A DNA stretch of 64,000 bases from Metabacillus fastidiosus NBRC 101226 (GCF_001591625.1 NZ_BCVG01000011.1:1-64000); one strand, 5' to 3'; counted from the first letter of the stretch, positions 32,435 through 42,596 are shown. The notes: a model not told the origin generated them from the sequence alone. Translations and numbers: made by a program.

Positions 32435-32438
32435 TCTA

Positions 32439-32663
32439 TTAGAGCTCAAGTTCGCCCATCCGAAGGAGCTCAACAACCGCTTGTGACCGCCCCTTAACAC
32501 CAAGCTTTTGCATTGCATTCGAAATATGGTTTCGAACTGTCTTCTCGCTAATAAATAACTCACCAGCGATTTCCTTCGTTGTTTTATCTTGGACCAATAA
32601 TTCAAATACTTCTCTCTCTCTTTTCGTGAGTAATGGTTTGGATTGAAATTCTTTATCCTTCAA
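32439..32663 (-). CDS. gerE: GerE late mother-cell transcription regulator
   Basis: 74 residues, a stand-alone LuxR-type helix-turn-helix domain. [20 protein letters not shown], then [22 protein letters not shown] as the DNA-reading helix region. Nearly identical to B. subtilis GerE, including the C-terminal RMGELEL. It activates or represses late SigK-dependent coat genes in the mother cell. Start is TTG at 32663 with AGGAGGG 8-9 bases upstream. A well-matched SigK promoter precedes it. Confidence 0.97.
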   Translation of the reverse strand: MKDKEFQSKPLLTKREREVFELLVQDKTTKEIAGELFISEKTVRNHISNAMQKLGVKGRSQAVVELLRMGELEL

Positions 32664-32727
32664 CTATTGAAACCCTCCTTGCTAAGGTGAGAGCTGTACT
32701 AACGGTTGGGTATATATTTAGTCAACA

Positions 32728-32755
32728 TATTGTATGTATGCAGAGGTCTCACTGT
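32728..32755 (-). promoter_or_regulatory. SigK promoter of gerE
   Basis: On the minus strand AC (32754-32755), 17-base spacer, CATACAATA (32728-32736), which fits the SigK pattern AC-N16/17-CATANNNTA exactly. gerE is SigK-dependent in B. subtilis. Confidence 0.75.
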
Positions 32756-32935
32756 GACAGCGTTTCAGGAAGAAATGAGCATTTAACTAATAACTTTTTT
32801 AAAAATCTAGCGGAAAATGTATTCGAACTTATAAATTATTAAATTGTGTGATTTAGAAATGAGTGGACAGAAATTTAATATGATTCTGTTTAAAACGAAA
32901 ATGAAGGCTGCCAAACAGAATATTGAAACTATTAA

Positions 32936-32969
32936 TGAAAAAACTGCCCAAACAGAGTCTGGACAGTTT
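32936..32969 (-). terminator. Terminator of the sdhCAB operon
   Basis: AAACTG and CAGTTT with inner CCA/TGG (32941-32969) form a stem with one mismatch; minus strand continues with TTTTTTC. Four bases after the sdhB stop. Confidence 0.8.
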
Positions 32970-32973
32970 TGTA

Positions 32974-33735
32974 TTATGCTTTATCGCTGCCGAAGAAATT
33001 CCTAAATGCCTGAACGGTTGTATCACGGTTAAGCGCTGCTATGGAAGTAGTGAGCGGGATACCTTTAGGACATGATTGCACACAGTTTTGTGAGTTGCCG
33101 CAGTTTGCAAGTCCCCCTTCTCCCATAATTGCTTCTAGTCGTTCTGATTTATTCATTTCTCCTGTTGGATGCGCGTTAAACAGCCTTACTTGTGATAATG
33201 GAGCAGGTCCAATGAAATTAGATTTACTGTTTACATTTGGACAAGCTTCAAGACACACTCCACATGTCATACATTTTGATAATTCATATGCCCATTGACG
33301 CTTTCTTTCCGGCATACGCGGTCCCGGTCCAAGATCATATGTCCCATCTATTGGAATCCATGCTTTTACTTTTTTCAATGAATCAAACATACGACTTCTA
33401 TCGACTTGTAAATCACGGACGACAGGGAATGTTCTCATTGGCTGCAATCTAATCGGTTGTGTTAATTTATCGACAAGTGCTGTACATGATTGCCTTGGCT
33501 GACCGTTAATGATCATGGAACATGCGCCACAAACTTCTTCCAAGCAGTTCATATCCCAGTTAACTGGTGTTGTTTCTTTTCCTTGTACATTAACTGGATT
33601 TCTTCGAATTTCCATAAGGGCAGAAATGACATTCATATTCGGGCGATATGGAATTTCAAATTTTTCTTCATAAGGGGCTGTATTAGGTGAGTCTTGACGC
33701 GTAATAATAAACGTAACTGTTTTATTGTCGCTCAT
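32974..33735 (-). CDS. sdhB: Succinate dehydrogenase iron-sulfur subunit
   Basis: 253 residues. Carries electrons from SdhA flavin to the membrane cytochrome. [2Fe-2S] cysteines in CLEEVCGACSM and the following CTALV (about 65-90); C-terminal ferredoxin domain with CMTCGVCLEACP and CGNSQNCVQSCPKG for the [4Fe-4S] and [3Fe-4S] clusters. ATG overlaps the sdhA stop by four bases. Third gene of sdhCAB, followed by a terminator. Confidence 0.97.
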   Translation of the reverse strand: MSDNKTVTFIITRQDSPNTAPYEEKFEIPYRPNMNVISALMEIRRNPVNVQGKETTPVNWDMNCLEEVCGACSMIINGQPRQSCTALVDKLTQPIRLQPMRTFPVVRDLQVDRSRMFDSLKKVKAWIPIDGTYDLGPGPRMPERKRQWAYELSKCMTCGVCLEACPNVNSKSNFIGPAPLSQVRLFNAHPTGEMNKSERLEAIMGEGGLANCGNSQNCVQSCPKGIPLTTSIAALNRDTTVQAFRNFFGSDKA

Positions 33736-35498
33736 TTCTTATCCCCCTCTTTTGATTTTGAATAGTCACGTTTTCTCGGCTTAATAAGCGAGACATCGAC
33801 ATCTTCATAATGAAATTCAGGTTTTACTTTATGTCCAGTAAATTTAGCCATCGTTGTCTTTAAAAATTGTTCATCATTACGATCAGGGAAATCCGGCTTA
33901 TAATGTGCCCCGCGGCTCTCATTACGATTATAAGCTCCAATTGTAACAACCCTTGATAATTCAAGCATATTTTTTAATTGGCGTGTAAATGCTGCGGCCT
34001 GGTTACTCCATTTCGCTGTATCATTTATATTAATTTTATCGTATCTTTCCATCAGTTCCTGGATTTTTTCATCTGTTTGCAGCAGCTTGTCATTATAACG
34101 GACGACCGTCACATTATCTGTCATCCATTCACCTAGCTCTTTATGGATAACGTATGCATTTTCATTCCCGTCAAGCTTCATAATATCAGACCATTTTTCT
34201 TCTTCTTGTTTTACATAGCTATCAAATAAAGTAGAAGGTAGATCTTCAGCAGATTTTTCAAGTCCATTAATATACTTTACAGCATTTGGACCTGCAACCA
34301 TACCGCCAAATATTGCCGAAAGTAAGGAGTTTGCCCCTAATCGGTTAGCGCCGTGCATAGAATAATCACATTCACCAGCTGCAAATAAGCCAGGAATGTT
34401 TGTCATTTGATCATAATCCACCCACAATCCGCCCATCGAATAATGGACAGCAGGGAAGATTTTCATCGGTACTTTACGCGGGTCATCCCCCATAAACTTC
34501 TCATAAATTTCAATAATTCCACCAAGCTTAACATCAAGCTCTTTCGGATCCTTATGTGAAAGATCAAGATAAACCATGTTTTCCCCGTTAATACCTAGTT
34601 TCAAATCAACACAGACATGGAAAATTTCACGTGTAGCAATATCCCTCGGTACGAGATTTCCGTATGCAGGATATTTCTCCTCTAAGAAGTACCATGGCTT
34701 TCCATCTTTATATGTCCATACACGTCCGCCTTCACCGCGGGCTGATTCACTCATTAAACGAAGCTTATCATCACCTGGAATTGCCGTCGGATGTATTTGA
34801 ATAAATTCTCCGTTTGAATAATACACACCTTGCTGGTAAACAATAGATGCTGCAGACCCTGTATTAATAACGGAGTTTGTCGATTTACCAAAAATAATAC
34901 CTGGACCGCCTGTTGCCATTATAACAGCGTCTGAAGGAAATGCTTTTATTTCCATTGATAATAAATTTTGTCCGGTAATGCCTCTGCATACCCCATTATC
35001 ATCAATAATCGCACCTAGGAATTCCCATCCTTCATATTTTGTTACTAAACCGGCTACTTCATAACGACGTACCTGTTCATCTAGAGCATATAATAATTGC
35101 TGGCCTGTTGTTGCACCTGCGAAAGCCGTACGATGATGCTGTGTTCCTCCAAAACGGCGGAAATCAAGCAACCCTTCTGGAGTACGGTTAAACATAACTC
35201 CCATCCGATCTAATAAATGAATAATTGCTGGTGCTGCATCACACATTGCTTTAACAGGCGGCTGATTCGCTAAAAAATCACCGCCATAAACTGTATCATC
35301 AAAATGCTCCCAAGGAGAATCTCCTTCCCCCTTCGTATTAACAGCACCGTTAATTCCTCCCTGTGCACATACAGAGTGGGAACGTTTTACAGGGACTAGT
35401 GAAAATAAATCTACTTGAACTCCCGCTTCAGCAGCTTTAATTGTAGCCATTAAACCAGCTAATCCGCCACCGACTACAGTGATTTTATTTCTACTCAT
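33732..35498 (-). CDS. sdhA: Succinate dehydrogenase flavoprotein subunit
   Basis: 588 residues from ATG 35498 (MSRNKITVVGGGLAGLMAT) with GGGAGTTG upstream; an in-frame extension of 20 codons to 35558 has no ribosome site. FAD-binding Rossmann motif GGGLAGLMA, covalent-FAD histidine region RSHSVCAQGGINGAVN, active-site HPTAIPGDDKLRLMSESARGEGG, and the C-terminal ESRGAHYKPDFPDRND. Oxidises succinate to fumarate on the cytoplasmic face of the membrane. Confidence 0.98.
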   Translation of the reverse strand: MSRNKITVVGGGLAGLMATIKAAEAGVQVDLFSLVPVKRSHSVCAQGGINGAVNTKGEGDSPWEHFDDTVYGGDFLANQPPVKAMCDAAPAIIHLLDRMGVMFNRTPEGLLDFRRFGGTQHHRTAFAGATTGQQLLYALDEQVRRYEVAGLVTKYEGWEFLGAIIDDNGVCRGITGQNLLSMEIKAFPSDAVIMATGGPGIIFGKSTNSVINTGSAASIVYQQGVYYSNGEFIQIHPTAIPGDDKLRLMSESARGEGGRVWTYKDGKPWYFLEEKYPAYGNLVPRDIATREIFHVCVDLKLGINGENMVYLDLSHKDPKELDVKLGGIIEIYEKFMGDDPRKVPMKIFPAVHYSMGGLWVDYDQMTNIPGLFAAGECDYSMHGANRLGANSLLSAIFGGMVAGPNAVKYINGLEKSAEDLPSTLFDSYVKQEEEKWSDIMKLDGNENAYVIHKELGEWMTDNVTVVRYNDKLLQTDEKIQELMERYDKININDTAKWSNQAAAFTRQLKNMLELSRVVTIGAYNRNESRGAHYKPDFPDRNDEQFLKTTMAKFTGHKVKPEFHYEDVDVSLIKPRKRDYSKSKEGDKK

Positions 35499-35535
35499 AT
35501 TTCCAACTCCCTTTAAGTAAGTAGCGTTACATCGA

Positions 35536-36144
35536 TTAAACGAATGCGAAAATGGCACGAATTCCTACAACGGAAAGAGCAATGAATATACCGATCGTTA
35601 CATATGTAGAAATTAGTTGTGAACGAGGAGTGATCGTAATTCCCCAGCTGACTGCAAACGACCATAGACCATTTGCAAAGTGAAAAATAGTTGAAATGAC
35701 ACCGACAACATAAAAAATGAGCATGAATGGACTGCTTAAAATAGATGCCATCATATCAAAATTGACCTCTGCACCAAAAGCTGCTGCAATTCTTGTTTCC
35801 CATACATGCCATGAAATAAATATTAACGTAATGATTCCACTGATACGTTGGAGTAAAAACATCCAATTTCTAAAAAAGCTGTAATTGCTGACATTGTTCC
35901 TTGCAGTAAATGCAATGTAAATTCCGTAAATTGCATGGTATAAAAGTGGTAAAAAGATGATAACTGTTTCAAGCACAAACCTGAAAGGAAGATTTTCCAT
36001 AAACTTTGCAGCCGCATTAAATGCATCAGGACCGCTAGTGGCAAAATGGTTAACAACTAGATGCTGAATCAAAAAGACTCCAACTGGAATAACTCCTAGC
36101 AATGAGTGCAGTCTGCGATTCGTAAACTCTTTGTTTCCAGTCAT
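35536..36144 (-). CDS. sdhC: Succinate dehydrogenase cytochrome b558 subunit
   Basis: 202 residues from ATG 36144 (MTGNKEFTNRRLHSLLG), the start used by B. subtilis; a closer upstream ATG at 36153 is only one base from GGAGGT, so is unlikely. Five transmembrane helices; heme-binding histidines are expected in RRLHSLLG, FLIQHLVVNH, LYHAIYG and SWHVWETRIAA. Anchors SdhAB and passes electrons to menaquinone. First gene of sdhCAB. Confidence 0.96.
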   Translation of the reverse strand: MTGNKEFTNRRLHSLLGVIPVGVFLIQHLVVNHFATSGPDAFNAAAKFMENLPFRFVLETVIIFLPLLYHAIYGIYIAFTARNNVSNYSFFRNWMFLLQRISGIITLIFISWHVWETRIAAAFGAEVNFDMMASILSSPFMLIFYVVGVISTIFHFANGLWSFAVSWGITITPRSQLISTYVTIGIFIALSVVGIRAIFAFV

Positions 36145-36388
36145 ACAGTACATTACCTCCTAATCTAAAATGTGCTTCCACTCAAAACTTCCATTTTTAA
36201 CATTTTCTCATAAAATTATTCACATCTTCATTTTACTCCCAACGGTCAGGAGCGTCAAGAAAACGCCTTCATTCTCAACTTTCCTGCGTTTTCACCTCAT
36301 TCCTTTCCATTTTAGAATAAAGTTAATATTACATGTTTTTCTTCACTAAACTTGTTATATAATATTTTAGAGAAAGAGGGGAGAAAAT

Positions 36389-36841
36389 GTGAAAAAAAAT
36401 AGTTATTTTGTAGATTATGAGCAATTAAAAGATATAAATATATGTGCATTTGGATTTGAATTATTACGTGAGGCGTTATTGCCCGACCTTCTTGGGCAGG
36501 ATCATACGGAGATGCTTTACTGGGCTGGGAAAAGACTTGCACGTAAATATCCTGTCGAAACAGTTGATGAACTTACTTCATTTTTTTCAGCCGCGGGATG
36601 GGGTACACTCACTCTCATACATAATAAAAAAGATGAAATGGTGTTTGAATTAAGCAGCGAACTTATTTCAAATCGATTGAAAGCATCATCTACTGATTTC
36701 TCCTTTCAATTAGAGGCCGGTTTTATTGCAGAACAGATACAGCAAATAAATAAGCAGATTACCGAATCATTTGAACAAGTGAAAAAACGGGCGAAAAAGG
36801 TTATTTTCACTGTTAAATCGGACAGTAAGGATAAAATTTAA
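36389..36841 (+). CDS. yslB: YslB family protein (DUF2507)
   Basis: 150 residues starting at GTG 36389 after GAGGGGAG. Conserved features of the Bacillus YslB family: INICAFGFELLREALLPDLLG, ILYWAGKRLARKYP-like segment, a FFSAAGWGTL motif and a basic C-terminal helix (EQVKKRAKKVIF). The fold resembles small-ligand V4R/heme-NO-type domains; that relation is from memory. Function unknown. It is transcribed divergently from sdhC, with a TG-extended TATATAAT -10 about 35 bases upstream. Confidence 0.88.
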   Translation: MKKNSYFVDYEQLKDINICAFGFELLREALLPDLLGQDHTEMLYWAGKRLARKYPVETVDELTSFFSAAGWGTLTLIHNKKDEMVFELSSELISNRLKASSTDFSFQLEAGFIAEQIQQINKQITESFEQVKKRAKKVIFTVKSDSKDKI

Positions 36842-37060
36842 TTTAAATGGCTAACATCCATTATTATATTAAGAATATTTTTTGACATATCTACCTTATT
36901 TTCATTTTTTATTTAAATGTAAACGATAGTTTTTAAGTACCTTCCAGCAAAAGCTGAAAGGCATTTGCAAATGAACAGGAAAAATGATTAAACCACCAAA
37001 ATGAAGAAATGTCGAATGTTTTTTTAAAATTATATAATGGGTTAGCCTTCCCTTTATTTT

Positions 37061-38851
37061 TTAGCTGAGATCCCTTTCTTGTTCTCTCAATTTCTCTAAA
37101 ATTAGTTGGGCTGTATTTTTTGGTACGCCCGCTTCTTTCAACTCTTCAATACTCGCTTCCTTTATCTTTTTCACAGATCCGAAATGTTTAAGCAATAATT
37201 TTTTCCGCTTTTCACCAATACCCGGAATATCATCAAGAACGGATTGAAAAGCATTTTTCCCACGCAGTTGTCTGTGAAATGTAATCGCAAAGCGATGCAC
37301 TTCATCTTGAATTCTTTGTAATAAATAAAATTCCTGACTATTTCTTTCAAGCTGCACTACTTCTGCCGCTTCTCCAAGAATAAGCTCTGATGTCCGGTGC
37401 TTCTCATTTTTCACTAAACCAGCAACCGGGATGTCTAATCCTAATTCATTTTCCAATACATCTTGGGCAGCTGAAAGATGGCCTTTACCGCCATCAATAA
37501 TAATTAAGTCAGGCAGCGGCAATTGGTCTTTTAATGCTCTTGAATATCTTCTTCTAACGACCTCACGCATAGATTCATAATCATCAGGACCTTGAACTGT
37601 TTTTATTTTATATTTCCTATAATCCTTTTTCGAAGGTTTTCCATCAATAAACACAACCATCGCCGATACTGGATCAGTCCCTTGAATATTTGAGTTATCA
37701 AATGCTTCAATTCGGACTGGTGTATAAATACCAAGTTTTTCTCCAAGATTCTCCACTGCTTTTATCGTTCTTTCCTCATCTCTTTCAATGAGAGCAAACT
37801 TTTCCCTTAAAGCAATTTTTGCATTTTTATGAGCAAGAAGGACAAGATCTTTCTTCTTTCCCCTTTTTGGCTGCAATGCATGCACGTTTAAAAACTGCTC
37901 AATTATTTCATGATCGACACTATCTGGAATTAGAATTTCTTTCGGAAGAAAATGATTGTTTTTTTCATAAAACTGTCCTAAATAAGTGAGAAATTCCTCT
38001 TCTGGTGTATCATAAACCGGAAACATAGATACATCCCTTTCAATGAGTTTCCCTTGGCGTATAAAAAATACTTGGACACACATCCATCCTTTATCAAATG
38101 CATAGCCAAATACATCTCTGTCGACAGAATCATTCATCGTCATTTTCTGTTTTTCCATCGTTGCTTCAATATGGTGAATTTGGTCACGAAGCTCTTTTGC
38201 TCTTTCAAAATCTAATTGTTCAGATGCCTTAAGCATTTTTTCTACTAATTCATCTTTAATTTTTTTATAGCCGCCGTTTAGAAATTTTGCAATTTCCTCA
38301 ACCATTTCCTTATTTTTTTCTTCGGTCACGTCATACACACATGGGGCCAGGCATTGTCCCATATGATAGTAAAGACAAACTCTGTCTGGTATTGTCGTAC
38401 ATTTGCGAAGCGGATACAGACGTTCTAATAATTTAATCGTCTCCCTCGCAGCTTGTACATTTGGATATGGTCCAAAATATTTTGCCTTATCCTTTTTTAC
38501 TTGTCTCGTTGTGAGTAAACGCGGATGCCTTTCCGCCGTTATTTTTATAAAAGGATATGTTTTATCGTCCTTTAACATCACATTATATTTTGGGTCATAT
38601 TTCTTTATTAAATTTAACTCTAAAATAAGTGCCTCAAGATTAGAAGATGTTACGATATATTCAAAATCTTCAATTTCATTTACTAAACGCAATGTTTTTC
38701 CATCATGTGAGCCGGTAAAATAAGAACGTACTCGATTTTTCAGTATTTTTGCCTTCCCCACATAAATAACCGTACCTTGCCGATCCTTCATTAAATAACA
38801 GCCTGACTGATCTGGAAGAAGTGCAAGCTTTTCTTTTAATTTATTATTCAT
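37061..38851 (-). CDS. uvrC: Excinuclease ABC subunit C
   Basis: 596 residues from ATG 38851 ([19 protein letters not shown]), with GGAGTG 8 bases upstream; the in-frame GTG at 38860 lies in the ribosome site. N-terminal GIY-YIG nuclease domain ([19 protein letters not shown], residues about 17-95), UvrB-binding UVR motif ([13 protein letters not shown], about 204-216), RNase H-like C-terminal nuclease ([32 protein letters not shown]) and a helix-hairpin-helix pair ([20 protein letters not shown]). Makes the dual incisions in nucleotide excision repair with UvrAB. Confidence 0.98.
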   Translation of the reverse strand: MNNKLKEKLALLPDQSGCYLMKDRQGTVIYVGKAKILKNRVRSYFTGSHDGKTLRLVNEIEDFEYIVTSSNLEALILELNLIKKYDPKYNVMLKDDKTYPFIKITAERHPRLLTTRQVKKDKAKYFGPYPNVQAARETIKLLERLYPLRKCTTIPDRVCLYYHMGQCLAPCVYDVTEEKNKEMVEEIAKFLNGGYKKIKDELVEKMLKASEQLDFERAKELRDQIHHIEATMEKQKMTMNDSVDRDVFGYAFDKGWMCVQVFFIRQGKLIERDVSMFPVYDTPEEEFLTYLGQFYEKNNHFLPKEILIPDSVDHEIIEQFLNVHALQPKRGKKKDLVLLAHKNAKIALREKFALIERDEERTIKAVENLGEKLGIYTPVRIEAFDNSNIQGTDPVSAMVVFIDGKPSKKDYRKYKIKTVQGPDDYESMREVVRRRYSRALKDQLPLPDLIIIDGGKGHLSAAQDVLENELGLDIPVAGLVKNEKHRTSELILGEAAEVVQLERNSQEFYLLQRIQDEVHRFAITFHRQLRGKNAFQSVLDDIPGIGEKRKKLLLKHFGSVKKIKEASIEELKEAGVPKNTAQLILEKLREQERDLS

Positions 38852-38929
38852 CGCGAACACTCCTTTTTACCTCTTATCCTACCATTTTAACAGTGTATTT
38901 CCTAGGCAATAACTACTGGAAAAATAGAA

Positions 38930-38958
38930 AAGGGCTGACTTGACGTCACCCCTTCTTC
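38930..38958 (-). terminator. Terminator of trxA
   Basis: AAGGG-G-TGAC pairs with GTCA-G-CCCTT on the minus strand (38930-38954), one mismatch, followed by TTTTC; immediately after the trxA stop. Confidence 0.7.
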
Positions 38959-38959
38959 A

Positions 38960-39274
38960 TTAGATATGTTTGTTTACTACTTCTGCAAGTGCTTCTTTCG
39001 GTTGGAAACCAACTGCTTTATCAACAACTTCTCCGTCTTTTAAAACAAGAAGTGTCGGGATACTCATAACACCGTATTTTCCTGCAGTTTCTTGGTTTTC
39101 ATCCACATCTACTTTCACAATTTTCGCTTTTCCAGCTAATTCTTGATCAAGCTCTTCTAAAACAGGCGCAATCATTTTACAAGGTCCGCACCAAGGTGCC
39201 CAGAAATCAACTAGGACTACTCCTTCGTTTGTTTCTGTAGAAAAGTTTTGATCTGTTGCGTTTACAATTGCCAT
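38960..39274 (-). CDS. trxA: Thioredoxin
   Basis: 104 residues, single thioredoxin domain with the redox pair C29 and C32 in FWAPWCGPCKMI and the cis-proline loop MSIPTL. Reduces disulfides in the cytoplasm. ATG with AAAGGAGG. A TGCTATACT extended -10 lies about 55 bases upstream. Monocistronic between uvrC and etfA, as in B. subtilis. Confidence 0.98.
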   Translation of the reverse strand: MAIVNATDQNFSTETNEGVVLVDFWAPWCGPCKMIAPVLEELDQELAGKAKIVKVDVDENQETAGKYGVMSIPTLLVLKDGEVVDKAVGFQPKEALAEVVNKHI

Positions 39275-39393
39275 TATTATTCCTCCTTTAATTAGTTAAA
39301 AAATATGTTTAAAGTATAGCACCTGGTTTAAAAAGTAGCTAATAAAATGCATTGTTTCCTTTTTATTTTCCCCTTATTTTTAAATGAAAAACA

Positions 39394-40368
39394 TTATTTT
39401 TTCTGAATAATCTCTCTGAGTTCCTTCGTAAGTATTGGAACGACTTCGAATAAATCACCAACAATTCCATAGTCAGCGATTTTAAAAATATTAGCATCAG
39501 GATCCTTATTAATTGCGATAATTACTTTTGAGTTCGACATCCCTGCTACATGCTGAATTGCTCCTGATATGCCGCAAGCAATGTATAAATCCGGTGTCAC
39601 CACTTTCCCAGTTTGACCAATTTGCAAGGAATAGTCACAATAATCAGCATCACAGGCGCCACGTGAAGCACCGACTGCTCCACCCAGTACATCAGCAAGC
39701 TCCTGCAGCGGTTTGAAGCCTTGTTCACTTTTTACACCGCGTCCACCCGCTACAACAACTTTTGCTTCTGAAAGATCGACTCCTTTTGAAGCTTTTTGGA
39801 GTACCTCTTTTACAATTGTCCTTATATCTTTTATGTCCACTTGCAAGGCAGATACTTCCCCTTTTCTTGATTCATCCATTTCAAGCGGAGCAATATTATT
39901 CGGCCGTACAGTAACAAATATGGGACCATCGGTTACTATTTTTTTCTCAAATGCTTTTCCAGAGTAAATTGGCCGTGTAAAAATGACATTATCATCAGCT
40001 GTTTCAAGCGCAGTTATATCTGAAATTAAACCTGATTGAATACGGGCAGCAATTTTCGGTGCTAAATCTTTCCCTAAAGCGGTATGGCCAAATACGACTC
40101 CTTCTGGATCTTCTTTTTCAATTACCGCGAGCAAGGCTTGTGAATAACCGTCTGATGTATAATTTTTCAAATGTATATGTTCAACTTTAATAATACGGTC
40201 TGCCCCGTACTGGACTAATTTATCTATATAGGAAGAAACGTCCTCTCCTATTAAAACCGCGATTACTTCACCTCCTGCAGCAATCGTTTTTCCAGCTGCA
40301 AGTGCTTCGAATGATACATTTCGTAAAGAGCCGTCACGCACTTCTCCTAAAACAATTACTTTTCTCAT
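39394..40368 (-). CDS. etfA: Electron transfer flavoprotein alpha subunit
   Basis: 324 residues. FAD-binding subunit; accepts electrons from acyl-CoA dehydrogenases with EtfB. C-terminal FAD signature: VVAGGRGVKSEQGF, GASRGACDADYC, QIGQTGKVVTPDLYIACGISGAIQH and AINKDPDANIFKIADYGIVGD. ATG with GGAGGATAC. Last gene of the lcfA-fadR-fadB-etfB-etfA cluster. Confidence 0.97.
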   Translation of the reverse strand: MRKVIVLGEVRDGSLRNVSFEALAAGKTIAAGGEVIAVLIGEDVSSYIDKLVQYGADRIIKVEHIHLKNYTSDGYSQALLAVIEKEDPEGVVFGHTALGKDLAPKIAARIQSGLISDITALETADDNVIFTRPIYSGKAFEKKIVTDGPIFVTVRPNNIAPLEMDESRKGEVSALQVDIKDIRTIVKEVLQKASKGVDLSEAKVVVAGGRGVKSEQGFKPLQELADVLGGAVGASRGACDADYCDYSLQIGQTGKVVTPDLYIACGISGAIQHVAGMSNSKVIIAINKDPDANIFKIADYGIVGDLFEVVPILTKELREIIQKK

Positions 40369-40402
40369 TATTGTATCCTCCCTCTCCTTTTGTATTTAGG
40401 CT

Positions 40403-41176
40403 TCAAATAATCTTTGCTTCATTACGCAAAAGTGAGACAAGTTCTGCTACCTGGTCTTTGAGCTCTCCTTGCAAAACCTTGCCAGCTTCCTTTTTCGGAG
40501 GTAAAAAAATTTCAATTGTTTTTGTTTTCGGAGCGACTTCTTCTTCTTCAAGTTCTAAGTCATCAAGCTCTAATTGTTCAAGCGGTTTTTTCTTTGCTTT
40601 CATAATACCTGGGAGTGATGGATAACGGGGCTCATTCAATCCTTGCTGTGCAGTTACAAGAAGAGGTAATGTCGTTTCAATTATTTCTGAATCACCTTCC
40701 ACGTCACGGGTAACTAATGCTTTCCCTTCTTTTATTTGAAACTCTGTAATCGTCGTTACATATGGAATATTTAATAGCTCAGCGAGTCTCGGACCGACTT
40801 GGCCTGAACCACCGTCAATCGCCATATTACCCCCAATAATTAAATCGATCTCTTTCTCTTTTAAATATTGGGCTAAAATATGTGAAATTGTAAATTCGTC
40901 ACCATCTTCTACGTCATCCTCTATATCAATAAGAACTGCTTTATCGCATCCCATCGCCAATGCCGTACGAAGCTCTTTCACCGCTTCCTGCGAGCCTGCT
41001 GTTATAACTGTTACTTCTCCATTATTTTGATCCTTCAGCTGAATTGCTTCTTCAATGGCATATTCATCATATGGATTAATAATAAATTCAGCGTCGTCTT
41101 CACTTATTTTTCCGTTCTCAATAATAATTTTTTCTTCTGTATGAAACGTTCTTTTCAATATGACATAAATATTCAT
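40403..41176 (-). CDS. etfB: Electron transfer flavoprotein beta subunit
   Basis: 257 residues from ATG 41176 (MNIYVILKRTFHTEE); the ATG two codons earlier is only two bases from the GGGGGA ribosome site and so less likely. Contains the AMP-binding Etf domain: NPYDEYAIEEAIQLKD, LAMGCDKAVLI, DGGSGQVGPRLAE and the loop LPLLVTAQQGLNEPRYPSL. Pairs with EtfA to move electrons from beta-oxidation to the membrane. Confidence 0.97.
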   Translation of the reverse strand: MNIYVILKRTFHTEEKIIIENGKISEDDAEFIINPYDEYAIEEAIQLKDQNNGEVTVITAGSQEAVKELRTALAMGCDKAVLIDIEDDVEDGDEFTISHILAQYLKEKEIDLIIGGNMAIDGGSGQVGPRLAELLNIPYVTTITEFQIKEGKALVTRDVEGDSEIIETTLPLLVTAQQGLNEPRYPSLPGIMKAKKKPLEQLELDDLELEEEEVAPKTKTIEIFLPPKKEAGKVLQGELKDQVAELVSLLRNEAKII

Positions 41177-41210
41177 ATCCATTCCCCCAATATTTAATTA
41201 TGGTGAATAT

Positions 41211-41984
41211 TTATTTTCCTTTAAAAACCGGTGTTCTTTTTTCTAGAAAAGCGCTAATTCCTTCCTTTGCATCAGCACTTTCAAATACTTCACCAAATAA
41301 TATTGCTTCTCTTTCCATACGCTCATAATAATTCAGCACTTTATATCCATTTAATAGAGAAATAACGGCTTTAACAGAAATCGGACTCTTTTCTGCACAT
41401 TTTCTTGCTATTATTAACACTTCTTCAAACATTGTTTCATCTGGAAAAGCATGGTTGGCAAGTCCTAATTGAACTGCATCTGTTCCTCTTATCGTCGCAC
41501 TTGTAAGCAATAGTTCAAGTGCCTGAGACTTGCCAATATAAAGAGGCAGTCTCTCTGTTCCAAAAAAACCTGGAATAAGACCTAATTGTAATTCCGGGAG
41601 ACCAAGCTTTGCATCTTCCGTCACAATTCTCATATGGCAGGCTAGTGCTAATTCCAACCCGCCGCCTAAAGCCGCCCCGTGAATTGCCGCTATAACTGGT
41701 TTAGGAAATAATTCAATCCTCTCAAAAAGCTGTTGGCCATCTTTTGATAAACTTGAAAATTCCGTTCCATTTTGAACATGGACAAATTCTTTTATATCAG
41801 CACCTGCTGAGAAAAATCTCCCTTCTCCATGTAAAACAATAACTCTTACATGATCATCTGTTTCAAATTGGTCAAACAAGATGGATAATTCTTTCAAGAC
41901 GACGGATGATAGAGCATTAGCCGGCGGATGTTTTATTGTTACAATTGCAATAAAATTTTCCTTTCGCAAATTAAAATATTTCAT
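41211..41984 (-). CDS. fadB: Enoyl-CoA hydratase
   Basis: 257 residues, crotonase fold. Hydrates trans-2-enoyl-CoA in fatty-acid beta-oxidation. CoA oxyanion-hole segments EGRFFSAGADIKEF (about 56-69) and the family signature IHGAALGGGLELALACHMRI (about 100-119) with the usual glutamate in GLPELQLGLIPGFFGTERL. ATG with GGGGAGGGAG, 12 bases after fadR. Called fadB (ysiB) in B. subtilis. Confidence 0.93.
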   Translation of the reverse strand: MKYFNLRKENFIAIVTIKHPPANALSSVVLKELSILFDQFETDDHVRVIVLHGEGRFFSAGADIKEFVHVQNGTEFSSLSKDGQQLFERIELFPKPVIAAIHGAALGGGLELALACHMRIVTEDAKLGLPELQLGLIPGFFGTERLPLYIGKSQALELLLTSATIRGTDAVQLGLANHAFPDETMFEEVLIIARKCAEKSPISVKAVISLLNGYKVLNYYERMEREAILFGEVFESADAKEGISAFLEKRTPVFKGK

Positions 41985-41996
41985 TTTCTCCCTCCC

Positions 41997-42596
41997 CTAT
42001 GTTTCAAATAATCTTTTCCTAAATCCCCAAATAAGCAGTTCATGAACTTCCTTCGCCAGCTCGATTAAATTGTATTTCTGTTCATTCATCACCCATGTTG
42101 TGACTGTTTCATCAATTGTTCCGAAAATCATTTGCCTTGCCAGCCTCGAATTAAGTTTTCTATCAAATTCGCCAGCCTGCTTGCCAAAGCTAATAATATC
42201 GTCAACAATATCTAAATAACGTTTCAGTATTTCATTAATTCGATATCTTAATTGTTTACTGGACTGTCTTAATTCAAGCTGTGTAACGATAGCAAGCTTA
42301 TTATTAGCTGCCAGCAGTGTAAAATGTTTTTCAATCAACATGAGTAACTTCTCACTTGCTGTCTGCTTACTCGGAATTTCTTTTTCCATCTCCCTAATGA
42401 AAGAACCCATTTTTTCCCGGAATAATGAGACAAGGATATCTTCTTTATTTTTAAAATATAAGTAAATGGTTCCATCCGCGACACGGGCCTGCTTCGCTAT
42501 TTTCGATACTTGTGCTTGATGATATCCATTTTCTGCAATGACGATTATTGCTGCATCAATTATTTGCTTGTATTTAGGCCTATTATTCTGCTTCAC
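41997..42596 (-). CDS. fadR: TetR-family repressor of fatty acid degradation FadR
   Basis: 199 residues from GTG 42596 with AGGAAG upstream. N-terminal TetR helix-turn-helix (IIDAAIIVIAENGYHQAQVS, KIAKQARVADGTIYLYFKNKEDIL, residues about 10-55) and a helical acyl-CoA-binding domain. Represses beta-oxidation genes until long-chain acyl-CoA binds. A near-perfect FadR operator lies 25-42 bases upstream of its own start, indicating autoregulation together with fadB-etfB-etfA. Confidence 0.94.
   Translation of the reverse strand: MKQNNRPKYKQIIDAAIIVIAENGYHQAQVSKIAKQARVADGTIYLYFKNKEDILVSLFREKMGSFIREMEKEIPSKQTASEKLLMLIEKHFTLLAANNKLAIVTQLELRQSSKQLRYRINEILKRYLDIVDDIISFGKQAGEFDRKLNSRLARQMIFGTIDETVTTWVMNEQKYNLIELAKEVHELLIWGFRKRLFET

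Larger units (their letters stand above)
32664..32973. other. sdhB-gerE intergenic region
   Basis: 310 bases without a gene. It holds the gerE SigK promoter (32728-32755), the sdhB terminator (32936-32969), and between them a perfect 9-bp inverted repeat, ATTCTGTTT (32883-32891) with AAACAGAAT (32913-32921), loop 21. Confidence 0.5.
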
